64,000 bases of DNA, taken from JAJZGK01 sp035538795 (GTDB taxonomy: Bacteria; Pseudomonadota; Alphaproteobacteria; Rhodospirillales; Magnetospirillaceae). The notes beneath the pieces were generated by a model. It saw only the letters and a program-made list of their open reading frames with translations, made no database searches and was not told where the DNA came from. This document shows, in pieces, positions 1-8,339 of this stretch. Position 1 is the stretch's first letter. Every line of letters begins with the position of its first letter. Position numbers and translations under genes: made by a program. The stretch is from NCBI GenBank assembly GCA_035538795.1, contig DATLJS010000020.1, positions 248,001 to 312,000 of the forward strand, written 5' to 3'.

Positions 1-922
1 GCTCGTTCTCGCGGTTGCCCTTCGGCCCCATCAGGATGATCGGCAGGATGAACAGGGCGTTCTCCAGCAGGAACATGAAGCTGATGCCGCCCGAGCTAAA
101 CACCAGCGGCAGCTTGCCCTCGATGATCAGATCGCCCCAGCGGATGACCAGATAAGCCGACATCAGCACCACGATGTAGCGGGTCACGAAGCCCAGGATA
201 CGGGCTTCGCTCGGACGCTTGTAGGCCGAGGTCACCAGGGTCGCCTCGAAGATGACGATGGAGAACCCCATGGACAGGGCCGACAGCAGGAACAGCAGCG
301 GCAGCAGACTGGTCTGCCACAGCGGATGCACCAGCTTGCCGAACACCACCAGCAAGGTGCCCAACGAGCTTTGATGCATGGTGGGCAGCAGGCAGCCCAG
401 GGCGATGAAGACGAACAGCACCCGGTTGAGGAAGTGCTTGTGCTTGGCGGCGCCCCACTTTTCGGCAAAGGCCGGCGTGAACTCGATCCACAGCACGGTG
501 CAGTAGCAGGCCACGCACAGCGCCACTTCGAACATCACCGAATTGGGATTGGCGTAGCCCGGCCACATGATGTGCCAGAAATTCCAATAACGGCCCAGGT
601 CGAAGATGACCGAGAAACCGCCCAGGGAATAACCGAACATGCTGGCCAGCAGGGCGGGACGCACCAGCGGATGGTACTTGCCCTTGTTCAGGATGTAGAC
701 CAGCAGCGCCATGGCGTAACCGCCGCAGGCGAAGGCCGTGCCCACGACCACGTCATAGGCCACCCAGATACCCCAGGGATAGCCGTTGTTGATGTTGGCC
801 ACCGCGCCAAGACCGTTCATGAAGCGGAGGCCCAGGAGGATCATGGTCACCAGGAACAGAGCGGCGCAAATGACCGTCGTGCGGGTGATCAGCTTACCTC
901 CGATGGCAGCGTGCTTGCTCAT
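1..922 (-). CDS. hybB: HybB-type hydrogenase membrane subunit (NrfD family), 3' end beyond left edge
   Basis: Integral membrane quinone-reducing subunit that passes electrons from the periplasmic uptake hydrogenase to the quinone pool. About 307 codons are present from the ATG at 922 to the window edge, with no stop, so the gene is partial. Translation starts MSKHAAIGGKLITRTT and shows a series of long hydrophobic helices, including the family-like stretch NGYPWGIWVAYDVVVG, as in NrfD/PsrC/HybB proteins. The ATG lies 3 bases after the hybA stop, so the genes are surely co-transcribed. By analogy with the enterobacterial hybOABC order, the large subunit hybC should follow just beyond position 1; that is inference. 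Confidence 0.9.
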   Translation of the reverse strand, partial: MSKHAAIGGKLITRTTVICAALFLVTMILLGLRFMNGLGAVANINNGYPWGIWVAYDVVVGTAFACGGYAMALLVYILNKGKYHPLVRPALLASMFGYSLGGFSVIFDLGRYWNFWHIMWPGYANPNSVMFEVALCVACYCTVLWIEFTPAFAEKWGAAKHKHFLNRVLFVFIALGCLLPTMHQSSLGTLLVVFGKLVHPLWQTSLLPLLFLLSALSMGFSIVIFEATLVTSAYKRPSEARILGFVTRYIVVLMSAYLVIRWGDLIIEGKLPLVFSSGGISFMFLLENALFILPIILMGPKGNRENE

Positions 923-925
923 GGC

Positions 926-1906
926 TTATTCCTCGTCCCGGCCGTCGTGCTTGGTGTGCTTGTGCGCCGCGTAGATCAGGCCGCCCAGCACCGCCGCCGG
1001 AGCCACCATGCCCTTGTACAGGGTATGCTGGATGGTTTCGGAGGAACTGGCGTTCGACTTGGCGTCAAGCTCGGGATAGCCCAGCTTCTGGAAGGGCACA
1101 CCGGACAGCAGCATCATCTGCGTTCCGCCCATCTCGGTCAGGCCATAGGTGCTGGGCTGATAATGGGCGACCGGCTTTTCGTGGCCGTCGGCCAGATTGT
1201 CCACCGTCTTGCGCGGGAACAGGTTGGGCTGGCCGGGGGTCAGGGTATGGCGGCGCTCGGTCTCTTCGCGCAGGGCGGTGACGGGACCGAACAGGGTGGC
1301 GCCGGTCGGGCAAACCTCGGCGCAGGCCGGAATCTTGCCCACGGCCTGACGATGCTTGCACATCTGGCACTTCTGGATGCGCGGCGTCGGCGTATCGTAC
1401 TGGAAGCGCGGCACTCCGAACGGGCACGAGGCGACGCAATAACGGCAACCGATGCAGGCGCTGGGATCATGGCTGACGATGCCGGTCTCGGCGTCCTTCT
1501 GCATGGCCGAAACCGGGCAGACGGAAACGCAGGACGGATCGACGCAGTGCATGCACGACTTCTTGATGAAGGCGAAGCCGTTCTCTTCCTGGTCTTTGTG
1601 ATCCGACGTGCCCTCGGCATACAGCTTGATGACGTTCAGGGTATAGCCGGAAAGGTCCAGCGGCGTGTCCCAGATTTTCTCTTCCGTCGAGAATTCCGGA
1701 TGCATGTCGTTGGCCTCGCGGCAGGCCACCACGCAGGCCTTGCAGCCCACGCACAGGGTGGAGTCGTAAAGGAGACCCACCGCCTTGGGCGGCATCTCCT
1801 TGTTCTCGCGGGCCTCGGCCGGGCTAGTGGCAACGGCGGCGCAAGCGGCCGCCGCGGCGCCGCCGGCAGCCGCTCCCTTCAAGAAATTACGTCGATTGAT
1901 CGACAT
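926..1906 (-). CDS. hybA: HybA-type hydrogenase ferredoxin subunit, Tat-exported
   Basis: Periplasmic 16-cysteine iron-sulfur protein that relays electrons from the hydrogenase small subunit to HybB. The 326-residue product opens with a Tat signal (NRRNFLKG followed by an alanine-rich hydrophobic stretch). Four cysteine groups are visible: CVGCKACVVAC, CMHCVDPSCVSVCP, CIGCRYCVASCP and CQMCKHRQ...CAEVCP, enough for four [4Fe-4S] clusters. A hydrophobic segment near the C-terminus (APAAVLGGLIYAAH) probably anchors it in the membrane. The gene starts 6 bases after the hybO stop and ends 3 bases before hybB. The order small subunit, ferredoxin, membrane subunit is that of E. coli hydrogenase-2. 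Confidence 0.93.
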   Translation of the reverse strand: MSINRRNFLKGAAAGGAAAAACAAVATSPAEARENKEMPPKAVGLLYDSTLCVGCKACVVACREANDMHPEFSTEEKIWDTPLDLSGYTLNVIKLYAEGTSDHKDQEENGFAFIKKSCMHCVDPSCVSVCPVSAMQKDAETGIVSHDPSACIGCRYCVASCPFGVPRFQYDTPTPRIQKCQMCKHRQAVGKIPACAEVCPTGATLFGPVTALREETERRHTLTPGQPNLFPRKTVDNLADGHEKPVAHYQPSTYGLTEMGGTQMMLLSGVPFQKLGYPELDAKSNASSSETIQHTLYKGMVAPAAVLGGLIYAAHKHTKHDGRDEE

Positions 1907-1912
1907 GGCAGG

Positions 1913-3040
1913 CTACTCCTTGCCGAAGTCCGTATCGTCGGGCTTTTTATTCTTGCCCAGGTTCCGGGCCATCATGGCGCCCGCGCCGGCTGCCAAACCG
2001 GCGACGCCGGCCACCAGGGCGGCGGAACCGAGGCTGGCGCCCGTTCCCTGCTCCTCGACGATGCGCGGATAGCCGACCGGCGGCACGATGTATTTGGGTT
2101 CGGCCAAGGCATGGATCGGCTTTTGGAAGCCGATGCCCTGCTCGGTGCAGCCAATGCAGGGATGGCCGGTGCCGACCGGCCAGCTGCCCGAACCGACGTC
2201 GCCGAACAGGATCGACGGACAGTTGGCGTAGGTTTCCGGCCCTTTGCAGCCCAGCTTGTACAGGCAATAACCCTTGCGGTGGCCCTCATCGCCGAATTCC
2301 TGGGCGAAGCGGCCGGCGTCGTAATGGGCGCGGCGTTCGCAGTTTTCGTGAATCAGGCGCGAATAGGCGAACTTCGGACGGCCCTTGTCGTCGACATCCG
2401 GCAGCTTGCCGAAGGTCAGATAGTGAACGACCGTCGAAATGAAGTTGTAGGGATTGGGCGGACAGCCGGGGATCGTCACCACGGGCTTGTCCTTCAGCAC
2501 CACGGGAACGCCGGTGGCACCGGTGGGATTGGGAGAGGTCGAGGGCATGCCGCCCCAAGAGGCGCAAGAGCCCATGGCGATGACCGCGGCGGCATCCTTG
2601 GCGCATTCCATCACCATTTCATAGGCGGTCTGGCCGCCCACCTTGCAGTAGACGCCGCCGTCCTTCATGGGAATGGCGCCTTCCACCACCAGCACGTACT
2701 TGCCCTTGTTGGCCTCCATCGACGCCTTGCGGGCGGCTTCGGCCTGATGGCCGGCGGCGGCGAACAGGGTTTCGTGATAGTCGAGAGAGATGATCTCGAG
2801 GATCAGCTTGTCGATGGCCGGATGATCCGAGCGCAGGATCGATTCCGTACAGCCGGTGCACTCCTGGAAATGCAGCCAGATCACCGGTGGGCGCTTGGCC
2901 GAGGCGATGGCCTCGGCGATCTGAGCGTCGGCGCCCTTCGGCAGGCCCATGGTGGCCGCCATGGCCGTACAGAACTGCATGAAGGTACGCCGCGACAAAC
3001 CCAGCTTGGTTTCGATCGCGGTCAAGATATCGTCATTCAT
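1913..3040 (-). CDS. hybO: NiFe uptake hydrogenase small subunit (HybO type)
   Basis: Small subunit of a group 1 membrane-bound [NiFe] hydrogenase that carries electrons from H2 oxidation. The ATG at 3040 is preferred over the upstream in-frame GTG at 3058 because a GAGAGAGG ribosome site sits just before it. The product has 375 residues. A twin-arginine signal SRRTFMQF lies near residue 16, and a C-terminal hydrophobic anchor precedes a charged tail. The proximal-cluster motif is ECTGCTES and the later motif is GSCASWGG. Both places where oxygen-tolerant enzymes carry extra cysteines are glycine, so a standard [4Fe-4S] proximal cluster is inferred. It is the first gene of the operon, about 255 bases downstream of a predicted sigma-54 start. 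Confidence 0.93.
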   Translation of the reverse strand: MNDDILTAIETKLGLSRRTFMQFCTAMAATMGLPKGADAQIAEAIASAKRPPVIWLHFQECTGCTESILRSDHPAIDKLILEIISLDYHETLFAAAGHQAEAARKASMEANKGKYVLVVEGAIPMKDGGVYCKVGGQTAYEMVMECAKDAAAVIAMGSCASWGGMPSTSPNPTGATGVPVVLKDKPVVTIPGCPPNPYNFISTVVHYLTFGKLPDVDDKGRPKFAYSRLIHENCERRAHYDAGRFAQEFGDEGHRKGYCLYKLGCKGPETYANCPSILFGDVGSGSWPVGTGHPCIGCTEQGIGFQKPIHALAEPKYIVPPVGYPRIVEEQGTGASLGSAALVAGVAGLAAGAGAMMARNLGKNKKPDDTDFGKE

Positions 3041-3304
3041 GTCCCCAACCTCTCTCACTGCGCGGATGCCAATCCGCCACCGACGCGGGGAGCGGCGGTG
3101 TTGGAATGATTGTCGATGAAGGAAGGATCACGCCCGCAAGGCGTGAAAAAGAATTTCGGCCCACAGGCCAAAAGGGAGGGATTCCGGCGCGAGTTACGGC
3201 ATCGTCCGCCCATCTGCGGCGGCGCGCTCAAAGCATGTCGGATCTGCAAACGTCCCTCCGGGAAGCCTGGTTAAGGTTGTTGCCCCTTCCTTATGACGCT
3301 TCTG

Positions 3305-3321
3305 TGGCAAGATCCGTGCCA
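3305..3321 (-). promoter_or_regulatory. Sigma-54 (-24/-12) promoter for the hyb operon
   Basis: On the minus strand this reads TGGCACGGATCTTGCCA. It matches the RpoN consensus TGGCACG-N4-TTGC, with the invariant GG and GC separated by 10 bases. It points toward hybO, with an expected transcript start near 3295. RpoN control of hup/hox operons through HoxA/HupR or NifA is known in several proteobacteria; use of this site here is inferred from sequence only. Confidence 0.8.
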
Positions 3322-3351
3322 TGCCCATGAACAACAAGCATATTATTTAAA

Positions 3352-3364
3352 AATCAATATGTTA
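3352..3364 (+). promoter_or_regulatory. IHF-like binding site upstream of the sigma-54 promoter
   Basis: AATCAATATGTTA matches the IHF consensus WATCAANNNNTTR at every fixed position and lies in the A/T-rich block about 31 bases upstream of the -24 element. This is the usual place for an IHF bend that brings an enhancer-bound activator onto sigma-54 RNA polymerase. I found no clear HupR-type TTG-N5-CAA enhancer further upstream. Confidence 0.55.
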
Positions 3365-3486
3365 ATAACTTTTTTCAATCTATTTTATTAGGAATAAACA
3401 GCCGAAACTGGAAACTGCCTTTTCAGCCTATGGAAAGCTTTCATACAGGCCCCGTCGGCTTTGCGACACGCCATCGCCTCGGACGG

Positions 3487-3514
3487 AAAAACCGGCCAGA
3501 TATAGTCTGGCCGG
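3487..3514 (-). terminator. Rho-independent terminator after the MipA-like gene
   Basis: On the minus strand CCGGCCAGA pairs with TCTGGCCGG (3492-3500 with 3506-3514, 5-base loop), followed by TTTTT (3487-3491). It lies 9 bases past the stop codon of the gene ending at 3523, so it separates that gene from the hydrogenase leader. Confidence 0.88.
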
Positions 3515-3522
3515 CTTTGCCT

Positions 3523-4392
3523 CTAGAAGTGGTACATCAGCCCCAAGCCGACGGAATATTGGTTGGCGTCGCCGGCCGATTTGACGATGGGGCTGTCGGC
3601 GGCGTCGCCGGTCAGACGGGCAACCCCGGCCAAGGCGAAAGCCGTGACGGAACTGGTCAGATCGTAATCGGCATTGAGACCGAATTTCACGTCCTTGATC
3701 CCCGCTGAAGCCGTATAGGCGGCATAGTGCTTCACCGAACTGGCCGCCTGGGACCGGGTGATGCCGAACATCGCGCTCATGTAGTCGTCGTCGGCCCAGG
3801 TGGCGGACAGTTCGGCCTTTACGCGGAAATGCGGCGACCGATACAGCTTGTAGCCGGTTTTCAGCGCAACCGTCGCCCCGTCGCGGTCGCCCCCCAGGTC
3901 TCGATTGAAGTCCAGCCCGATCTCGGCGGCACCAAGTTCGTAGCCGACGCCCAGCCGGCCGATGGCGCTGCCCGACACGTCCCCCAGTCCGCGCAAAGCG
4001 TCGCCATGGCCTTTGTCGGCGCTTTGCTTGCGCCCCAGCCAATAGCCAAGGCCGGTGGTGATGGTAAAGCCCTTATCCACCAAGGGCCGCATCACCACCT
4101 TCAAACCGTCGCGGCTTCCCAGGGAAATGCCGCTGCGCCAGGACGCTTCGACCAAAGGCATCGCAGTCAGATGGTAATGCTCGGACCCTTCGTAAGTCGG
4201 GGCGACCATGCCTCCGGCTCCCACCAAGAACCGCCAGTCCTGGGATTGGGCCGTATTGGCCGCGCCCCCAGTCGTGTTGGCCGTCGTGTTGGCCTCAGCA
4301 TTGGCGCCGCCATAGGCGTCCTGGGCCGACGCCAGCATGGGAGCGCAGAAAAACAAGGAAACCGACAAAAAGAGCGTCGTCTTGAAACGCAT
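3523..4392 (-). CDS. MipA/OmpV family outer membrane protein
   Basis: Predicted outer-membrane beta-barrel of the MipA/OmpV family (members act in murein metabolism scaffolds or as small-molecule porins; the function here is not known). The ATG at 4392 has an AAGGTG ribosome site 5 bases upstream, giving 289 residues. A Sec signal peptide MRFKTTLFLSVSLFFCAPMLASA ends at an ASA-QD cleavage site. A low-complexity Asn/Thr/Ala linker follows. Then come family-like strands, including GAGGMVAPTYEGSEHYHLTAMPLVEASW near the start and a terminal ...YSVGLGLMYHF ending in Phe, as barrel proteins do. It lies alone between hupV and the hydrogenase control region and has its own terminator. Confidence 0.82.
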   Translation of the reverse strand: MRFKTTLFLSVSLFFCAPMLASAQDAYGGANAEANTTANTTGGAANTAQSQDWRFLVGAGGMVAPTYEGSEHYHLTAMPLVEASWRSGISLGSRDGLKVVMRPLVDKGFTITTGLGYWLGRKQSADKGHGDALRGLGDVSGSAIGRLGVGYELGAAEIGLDFNRDLGGDRDGATVALKTGYKLYRSPHFRVKAELSATWADDDYMSAMFGITRSQAASSVKHYAAYTASAGIKDVKFGLNADYDLTSSVTAFALAGVARLTGDAADSPIVKSAGDANQYSVGLGLMYHF

Positions 4393-4530
4393 GGAACACC
4401 TTCGTCCTGCATCGACGACCACCGCGGAAAAACATCGGCGTTTTCCCAGCATGGGGCATCGACTGAAAAGCACGCACCCCAGGCCAGACAACCACATCGG
4501 CCCAGCTTGGTCAACGGGATGAAGCGCCCC

Positions 4531-5958
4531 TCAGTGAACCGTACAGCTCATACAGGGATCGAAAGACCGCACCACATGCTGAACCAGCAGCGGCACCGGC
4601 TGCCCGGCTGGAACCGGAGTGCCGGCCAAAGCCTGTTCCAGCGGGCCGGGATTGCCCGCCGTGTCGCGGGGAGAAAAATTCCAACTGGTGGGAGCGACGA
4701 TCTGATAAGAGGCGATGACACCGCGTTCGACGGTCAACCAATGCCCCAGCGAGCCCCGCGCCGCCTCCACCAAGCCGCAACCGATCGATCGGTCGGGAAC
4801 CGGAGCGACGGCGCAGAAAGCCCCTTGCGGATCCAGGCCGCGCACCAAAGCCTCCATCACCGGCACCCACAGGGCCAATTCCAGCAGACGGGCCACCACC
4901 CGGTCGCGAACCGAGCCGGCTCCGCCGCTTTGTTCCAGCAATCCGGCAATCAGCGGATGACCGGCGATGCGCTGGCGGGCCAAGGCTCCCACTTCAACAC
5001 TCTGTCCGTCCAGGCGTGGTGCTTTCGACCAGCTATAGGCTCCCGCCTTGTCGGCGTCGGGAATGGTCACGCCCTTGGCCGGGTGCATGGTGCCGCCACG
5101 CATCCACGACGACGCCAAATCCTCTCTCAGACCGCCTAAATCCAAGGGCAGCAGATTGCCGTCGCGCCAGATTCCCCCCTGCCCCAGCGGTCCGCCGTAA
5201 GACAGGAAGCGGCCGGGACCAAGCCCCAGGCGGTCCAGCCCCAGATCGGCGGCGATGCGCAGGAACAAGGCGAAGTCGCCTTGGGGATGACGCTCGGCGA
5301 ACGCCTCCAGGGCCGCCGCCCCGTCGAGAGCCGCCACCTCCTCCAACGAAGCCTGAAACAGCTCCCCCTCCAGATAGGCGCGGAAATCGGCCAGAACCGA
5401 CAGCAACCGCATGGCTTCGCCCACATCCACCGACTTGGCGACGCCCCCCGGCTGCAGGGCCAGGGTATGCGGCCATTTTCCCGCCAGCAGTCCGACCACA
5501 TGCAGCAGCCGCGCCCGCGCCGCAGCCGCAGCCTTGGCCGACGATCCCCTCAGAGCGGCGAAGCGGCCTTCGGCGTCGTCATACCAGGGCCGCTCCCGAT
5601 AATCGGCGCGGGCGAAATCAGGCATGAAGAACAGGGCGAAATGGGTCAGGTGATCGGCGGCGTTCTCCACCGCCAGCAGCAGATCGGCGACCCGGCGGCC
5701 GTTCTCGGGCACGGAAACGCCCAGGGCCGCGCCCAGGGCCGCTGCCGCCGCCGCGCTTTGCGCCACCGAACAGATGCCGCAGATGCGCGGCGCCACCACC
5801 AGGGCGTCCAAAGGCGCACGGTCGACCAGAATCTGCTCGAAACCGCGAAACAGCGGCGCCGTCACCCGCGCCGCCGCTACATGGCCGTCGACAATATCCA
5901 GCCCGACTTCCAGATCGCCCTCGACCCGGTTGAAAGGCCCAACGACCATCCGCGTCAT
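4531..5958 (-). CDS. hupV: Regulatory (H2-sensing) NiFe hydrogenase large subunit, HupV/HoxC type
   Basis: Large subunit of a soluble hydrogenase homologue that senses H2 rather than feeding electrons into respiration. The start at 5958 forms an ATGA overlap with the hupU stop, giving 475 residues. Nickel ligands are visible as RICGICS (C60, C63) near the N-terminus and DPCMSCTVH (C469, C472, H475) at the extreme C-terminus. The protein ends exactly at that histidine, so it lacks the cleavable tail removed by maturation proteases in catalytic enzymes. This is a known trait of HupV/HoxC sensors. With the Tat-less HupU it should be cytoplasmic. No HupT/HoxJ kinase or HupR/HoxA regulator gene adjoins it. 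Confidence 0.9.
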   Translation of the reverse strand: MTRMVVGPFNRVEGDLEVGLDIVDGHVAAARVTAPLFRGFEQILVDRAPLDALVVAPRICGICSVAQSAAAAAALGAALGVSVPENGRRVADLLLAVENAADHLTHFALFFMPDFARADYRERPWYDDAEGRFAALRGSSAKAAAAARARLLHVVGLLAGKWPHTLALQPGGVAKSVDVGEAMRLLSVLADFRAYLEGELFQASLEEVAALDGAAALEAFAERHPQGDFALFLRIAADLGLDRLGLGPGRFLSYGGPLGQGGIWRDGNLLPLDLGGLREDLASSWMRGGTMHPAKGVTIPDADKAGAYSWSKAPRLDGQSVEVGALARQRIAGHPLIAGLLEQSGGAGSVRDRVVARLLELALWVPVMEALVRGLDPQGAFCAVAPVPDRSIGCGLVEAARGSLGHWLTVERGVIASYQIVAPTSWNFSPRDTAGNPGPLEQALAGTPVPAGQPVPLLVQHVVRSFDPCMSCTVH

Positions 5959-6962
5959 GCCGGATGTCTCCGGCGGGGCGGCACCACCACCCGATCCTCG
6001 CGGGAATTGCGGCGCACGCGGTCGGGTGTGGCGGATTTCGACAGAGCGGACAAAGCGACGAACCAGGCTTTGGGCATGTCCACCGGCAAGCCGACGGGAA
6101 TGCCGGCAATCTTTGGCGTTTCCAGAAAGGCCGCGCCCGGAGCCTCGAAGCCCGGCATGGTACAGCCGATGCAGGCATAACCGGCATTGGTGCAGCCGCC
6201 GCTGCTGCCGTTCCAAACCCGGATATTGCAGTCTCCCGGCGCCTGGGTGGCCTTGCAGCCGAGATTTTCCATCAGGCAGCCCAGTTGCGACGGCTCGGCG
6301 GCGCTGGCTTTGAACTCGTAATATTCATTGCGGGCGCAGCCGTGGTGGGCCAGATGATTGGCCCAGAAGCGCGGACGCCCCAAACTGTCCAGCCCCGTCG
6401 GCGGCAACAGCCCTTGGGTCAAAGCCATCAGGCTTTCCAGCAGCCAGCCGGGGTGCGGCGCGCAGCCGGCGATGTTGACCACCGGCAGACCCGACTTCGA
6501 GCGGAAGCTCTCGGGCAGCAGCCCGCCCCTCTCGTCCCCGACGAATTGCAGCCCCACCGCTTCCAGCATGGGATTGGCCGACGGCAAGGCGCCATAGGCG
6601 GAGCAGCTTCCCACCGCCAGCACGGTGCCGGCCTGGGCCGCCAGATCCTCGACCCATTTGGCCATGGGCAAGCCAGTGCCCGATAAAATTTGAAAACGCC
6701 CGCTACCGGAAGGGCCGCGCAACACCGCGCCTTCGATACAAAGAATATCCAGCCGGCGCCGGCCGTCGCGGCAGGCCTCCAGAATCTCCAGCGCCTGAGC
6801 CCCGCTTTCCTCGGACAGCGAGGGGTGCCACAGCAGCTCCACGTTGGCCCGGCGCAAGGCCTCGGCCAGCCCTTCGGGCTCGACCGCCAAAGCGGACATG
6901 GTGCAGCCGCCGCAACTGGCGGCTTGGAGCCATAACAGGGTTTGGGGATGAGCGGCGTTCAT
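5955..6962 (-). CDS. hupU: Regulatory NiFe hydrogenase small subunit, HupU/HoxB type
   Basis: Iron-sulfur small subunit of the H2-sensing hydrogenase. The 335-residue product starts MNAAHPQTLLWLQAASCGGCTMSAL. The proximal-cluster cysteines (C17, C20) appear at once and no twin-arginine leader precedes them, so the protein stays in the cytoplasm. Further cluster motifs include VLAVGSCSAYGAL, NIAGCAPHP, HHGCARNEYYEF, LGCKATQAPGDC and GYACIGCTMPGF. The C-terminus is arginine-rich and has no membrane anchor, unlike hybO. It overlaps hupV by 4 bases. A divergent small gene begins at 7082, so the 6963-7081 gap should contain both promoters. Confidence 0.9.
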   Translation of the reverse strand: MNAAHPQTLLWLQAASCGGCTMSALAVEPEGLAEALRRANVELLWHPSLSEESGAQALEILEACRDGRRRLDILCIEGAVLRGPSGSGRFQILSGTGLPMAKWVEDLAAQAGTVLAVGSCSAYGALPSANPMLEAVGLQFVGDERGGLLPESFRSKSGLPVVNIAGCAPHPGWLLESLMALTQGLLPPTGLDSLGRPRFWANHLAHHGCARNEYYEFKASAAEPSQLGCLMENLGCKATQAPGDCNIRVWNGSSGGCTNAGYACIGCTMPGFEAPGAAFLETPKIAGIPVGLPVDMPKAWFVALSALSKSATPDRVRRNSREDRVVVPPRRRHPA

Positions 6963-7081
6963 GGACCGCAGTTTAGTGCCGGACCGCTTCTTCCATCAAT
7001 GAAATGATTCCTGCTTGCGAAAAGCCAATGTTCACGTTATGTTCCACTCAACGAAACATTCATTCGACCACGGAGAGCGCC

Positions 7082-7288
7082 ATGCTGTTCCCCAATGCGC
7101 AAAGCATCGCCAAGCATCTGAGCAACGCCGCCGGAGCCCTTCTGGTGGGCCTTGTCTTCGCCTATATCGGCCTGAACGCCGCCACCGGATGCGGCCAGGG
7201 CGGCCAGTGCGTCAGCCTGTCCGATTTCCACGCCCAGACGCTTCCGGTGCAGATGGCCGAACGCGCCAGCCGCCACACCGGCTCGTAA
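7082..7288 (+). CDS. Small hypothetical membrane or secreted protein
   Basis: A 68-residue product begins at the ATG at 7082, preceded by GGAGAG at a good distance. A single hydrophobic segment (GALLVGLVFAYIGLNAATG, about residues 18-36) is followed by a short cysteine-containing region CGQGGQC and a polar tail. I do not recognise the family. A CxxxxxC pair right after the helix would face the periplasm if the segment is a signal anchor. The upstream 33 bases contain an inverted repeat, AATGTT (7027-7032) and AACATT (7055-7060), with an inner ATGTT copy at 7039-7043, a possible operator. Confidence 0.6.
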   Translation: MLFPNAQSIAKHLSNAAGALLVGLVFAYIGLNAATGCGQGGQCVSLSDFHAQTLPVQMAERASRHTGS

Positions 7289-7293
7289 ACGCC

Positions 7294-8250
7294 TTACCGG
7301 CGGACGAATGACGCAGACATCAGCCCCAACAGATCGCGGTTGAGTCCCAGGCGGACGCCCAGAGCCGCATCCTTGGGCCGGGCGGTCAGTTTCCCGCCGA
7401 TGAACAGCGGAGCGTCTCCGGCAGCCGCCAACGCCTGGGCGACGGCTTCGGCGGTCATCATGGATCCGGGCGCGGCATAGGGAAAACCGGCGGCCGGAGC
7501 ATGGGGCATATGGCTGTCTTGCCAAACGCCCCAGGGCGTATCCTCGCCCGAACAGCCCGAAAACATGACCCCGGCCAGCAGCCCCTCGGCCCTGGCGCGG
7601 GCGATCTGTTCCAAAGGACGGGCGGCATCGCGGGCCTCAAGCGCCGAACGCCCCCAATTGACGCACAGACCAATCTCGGCTCCGCTACGGCGGACGGCGT
7701 CGATCTCCTCGTCGAAGGTCAAGAATCCCTTGATGGGCGGCAGATCGGGACGGAAGGCGTCGCAGTGCTCGACCACCAGCTTGGCCCCTAGCCAATTCCA
7801 ACCGGCGATTTCAGCCAAAGAGCGGGCAAAGGATGCGGGGGATGCCGTCACTCCGGTCACGCCCCGGCGCGGAGCCGAATGCAGTTCCACCGCCACCACG
7901 CGGCGGCGGTGGGCCTGATCATTCAGACGCGACACCACCGGCACGGCCTGGCGGATAAAATCCACGGCGGCGCGGCGGCCGTCCTCGTCGTCGGAGGCCA
8001 GGCCGAAACGGGCGTCCGCCTCCAGTCGGTCCATGGTGCCGGGCAGACAGGTCAAAACCATATCCCAGGCGGGATCCAAACTGGCCAGCGCCCAGGCTTC
8101 GTCGTGAGGATGCAGTTTCCCCGTGAAGGGATATTCCAGTCCACGCAGATGGGGAATGGCCTTCAGGCCCTGCCAATACGCGGTTTCGGCGGCCTCGTCC
8201 CAAACGGAGCCGCAGGGCGAGGTGGCATAGGCGCCAAGAAAGAAGTTCAC
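7294..8250 (-). CDS. DUF4862 family protein (TIM-barrel-like)
   Basis: A 318-residue soluble protein beginning MNFFLGAYATSPCG, an opening I associate with DUF4862 proteins, a family resembling xylose-isomerase-like TIM barrels. Conserved-looking polar stretches that could form a metal or sugar site include VAVELHSAPRRG, LVVEHCDAF, GLCVNWGRSALE and MFSGCSGEDTPWG. The substrate is unknown. It is convergent with the small gene at 7082-7288, with only 5 bases between stops. The family call rests on recall of motifs, not on a search. Confidence 0.6.
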   Translation of the reverse strand: MNFFLGAYATSPCGSVWDEAAETAYWQGLKAIPHLRGLEYPFTGKLHPHDEAWALASLDPAWDMVLTCLPGTMDRLEADARFGLASDDEDGRRAAVDFIRQAVPVVSRLNDQAHRRRVVAVELHSAPRRGVTGVTASPASFARSLAEIAGWNWLGAKLVVEHCDAFRPDLPPIKGFLTFDEEIDAVRRSGAEIGLCVNWGRSALEARDAARPLEQIARARAEGLLAGVMFSGCSGEDTPWGVWQDSHMPHAPAAGFPYAAPGSMMTAEAVAQALAAAGDAPLFIGGKLTARPKDAALGVRLGLNRDLLGLMSASFVRR

Positions 8251-8339
8251 GGAATCAATCCTTCACATCGGGCCCACCCATCGGGCCAAGACAGGCCCGG
8301 CATGTTAGGGCCGGGCCGTCATGGCGCCAAGGACGGAGA

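Larger units (their letters stand above)
3041..3486. other. Non-coding leader and control region of the hydrogenase operon
   Basis: About 450 bases without a convincing gene. Reading on the minus strand toward hybO it holds an A/T-rich block (about 3325-3415), an IHF-like site, a -24/-12 promoter and a long untranslated leader of roughly 255 bases. Short open frames exist here but lack ribosome sites and recognisable products. The leader is long enough to hold RNA structure, but I could not identify a known riboswitch in it. Confidence 0.6.

Noticed and set aside
326..3109. A 927-codon plus-strand open frame across the hydrogenase genes
   Set aside because: The minus strand encodes hybB, hybA and hybO with full cofactor motifs and operon spacing. 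The plus frame has low-complexity His/Gly/Gln/Arg-rich composition typical of an antisense frame in GC-rich DNA.
5950..6216. N-terminal extension of hupV up to 6216
   Set aside because: The extra 86 residues overlap hupU in another frame and resemble no hydrogenase N-terminus. The ATGA overlap at 5955-5958 gives the usual MxxxVVGPFNRVEGDL-like start.
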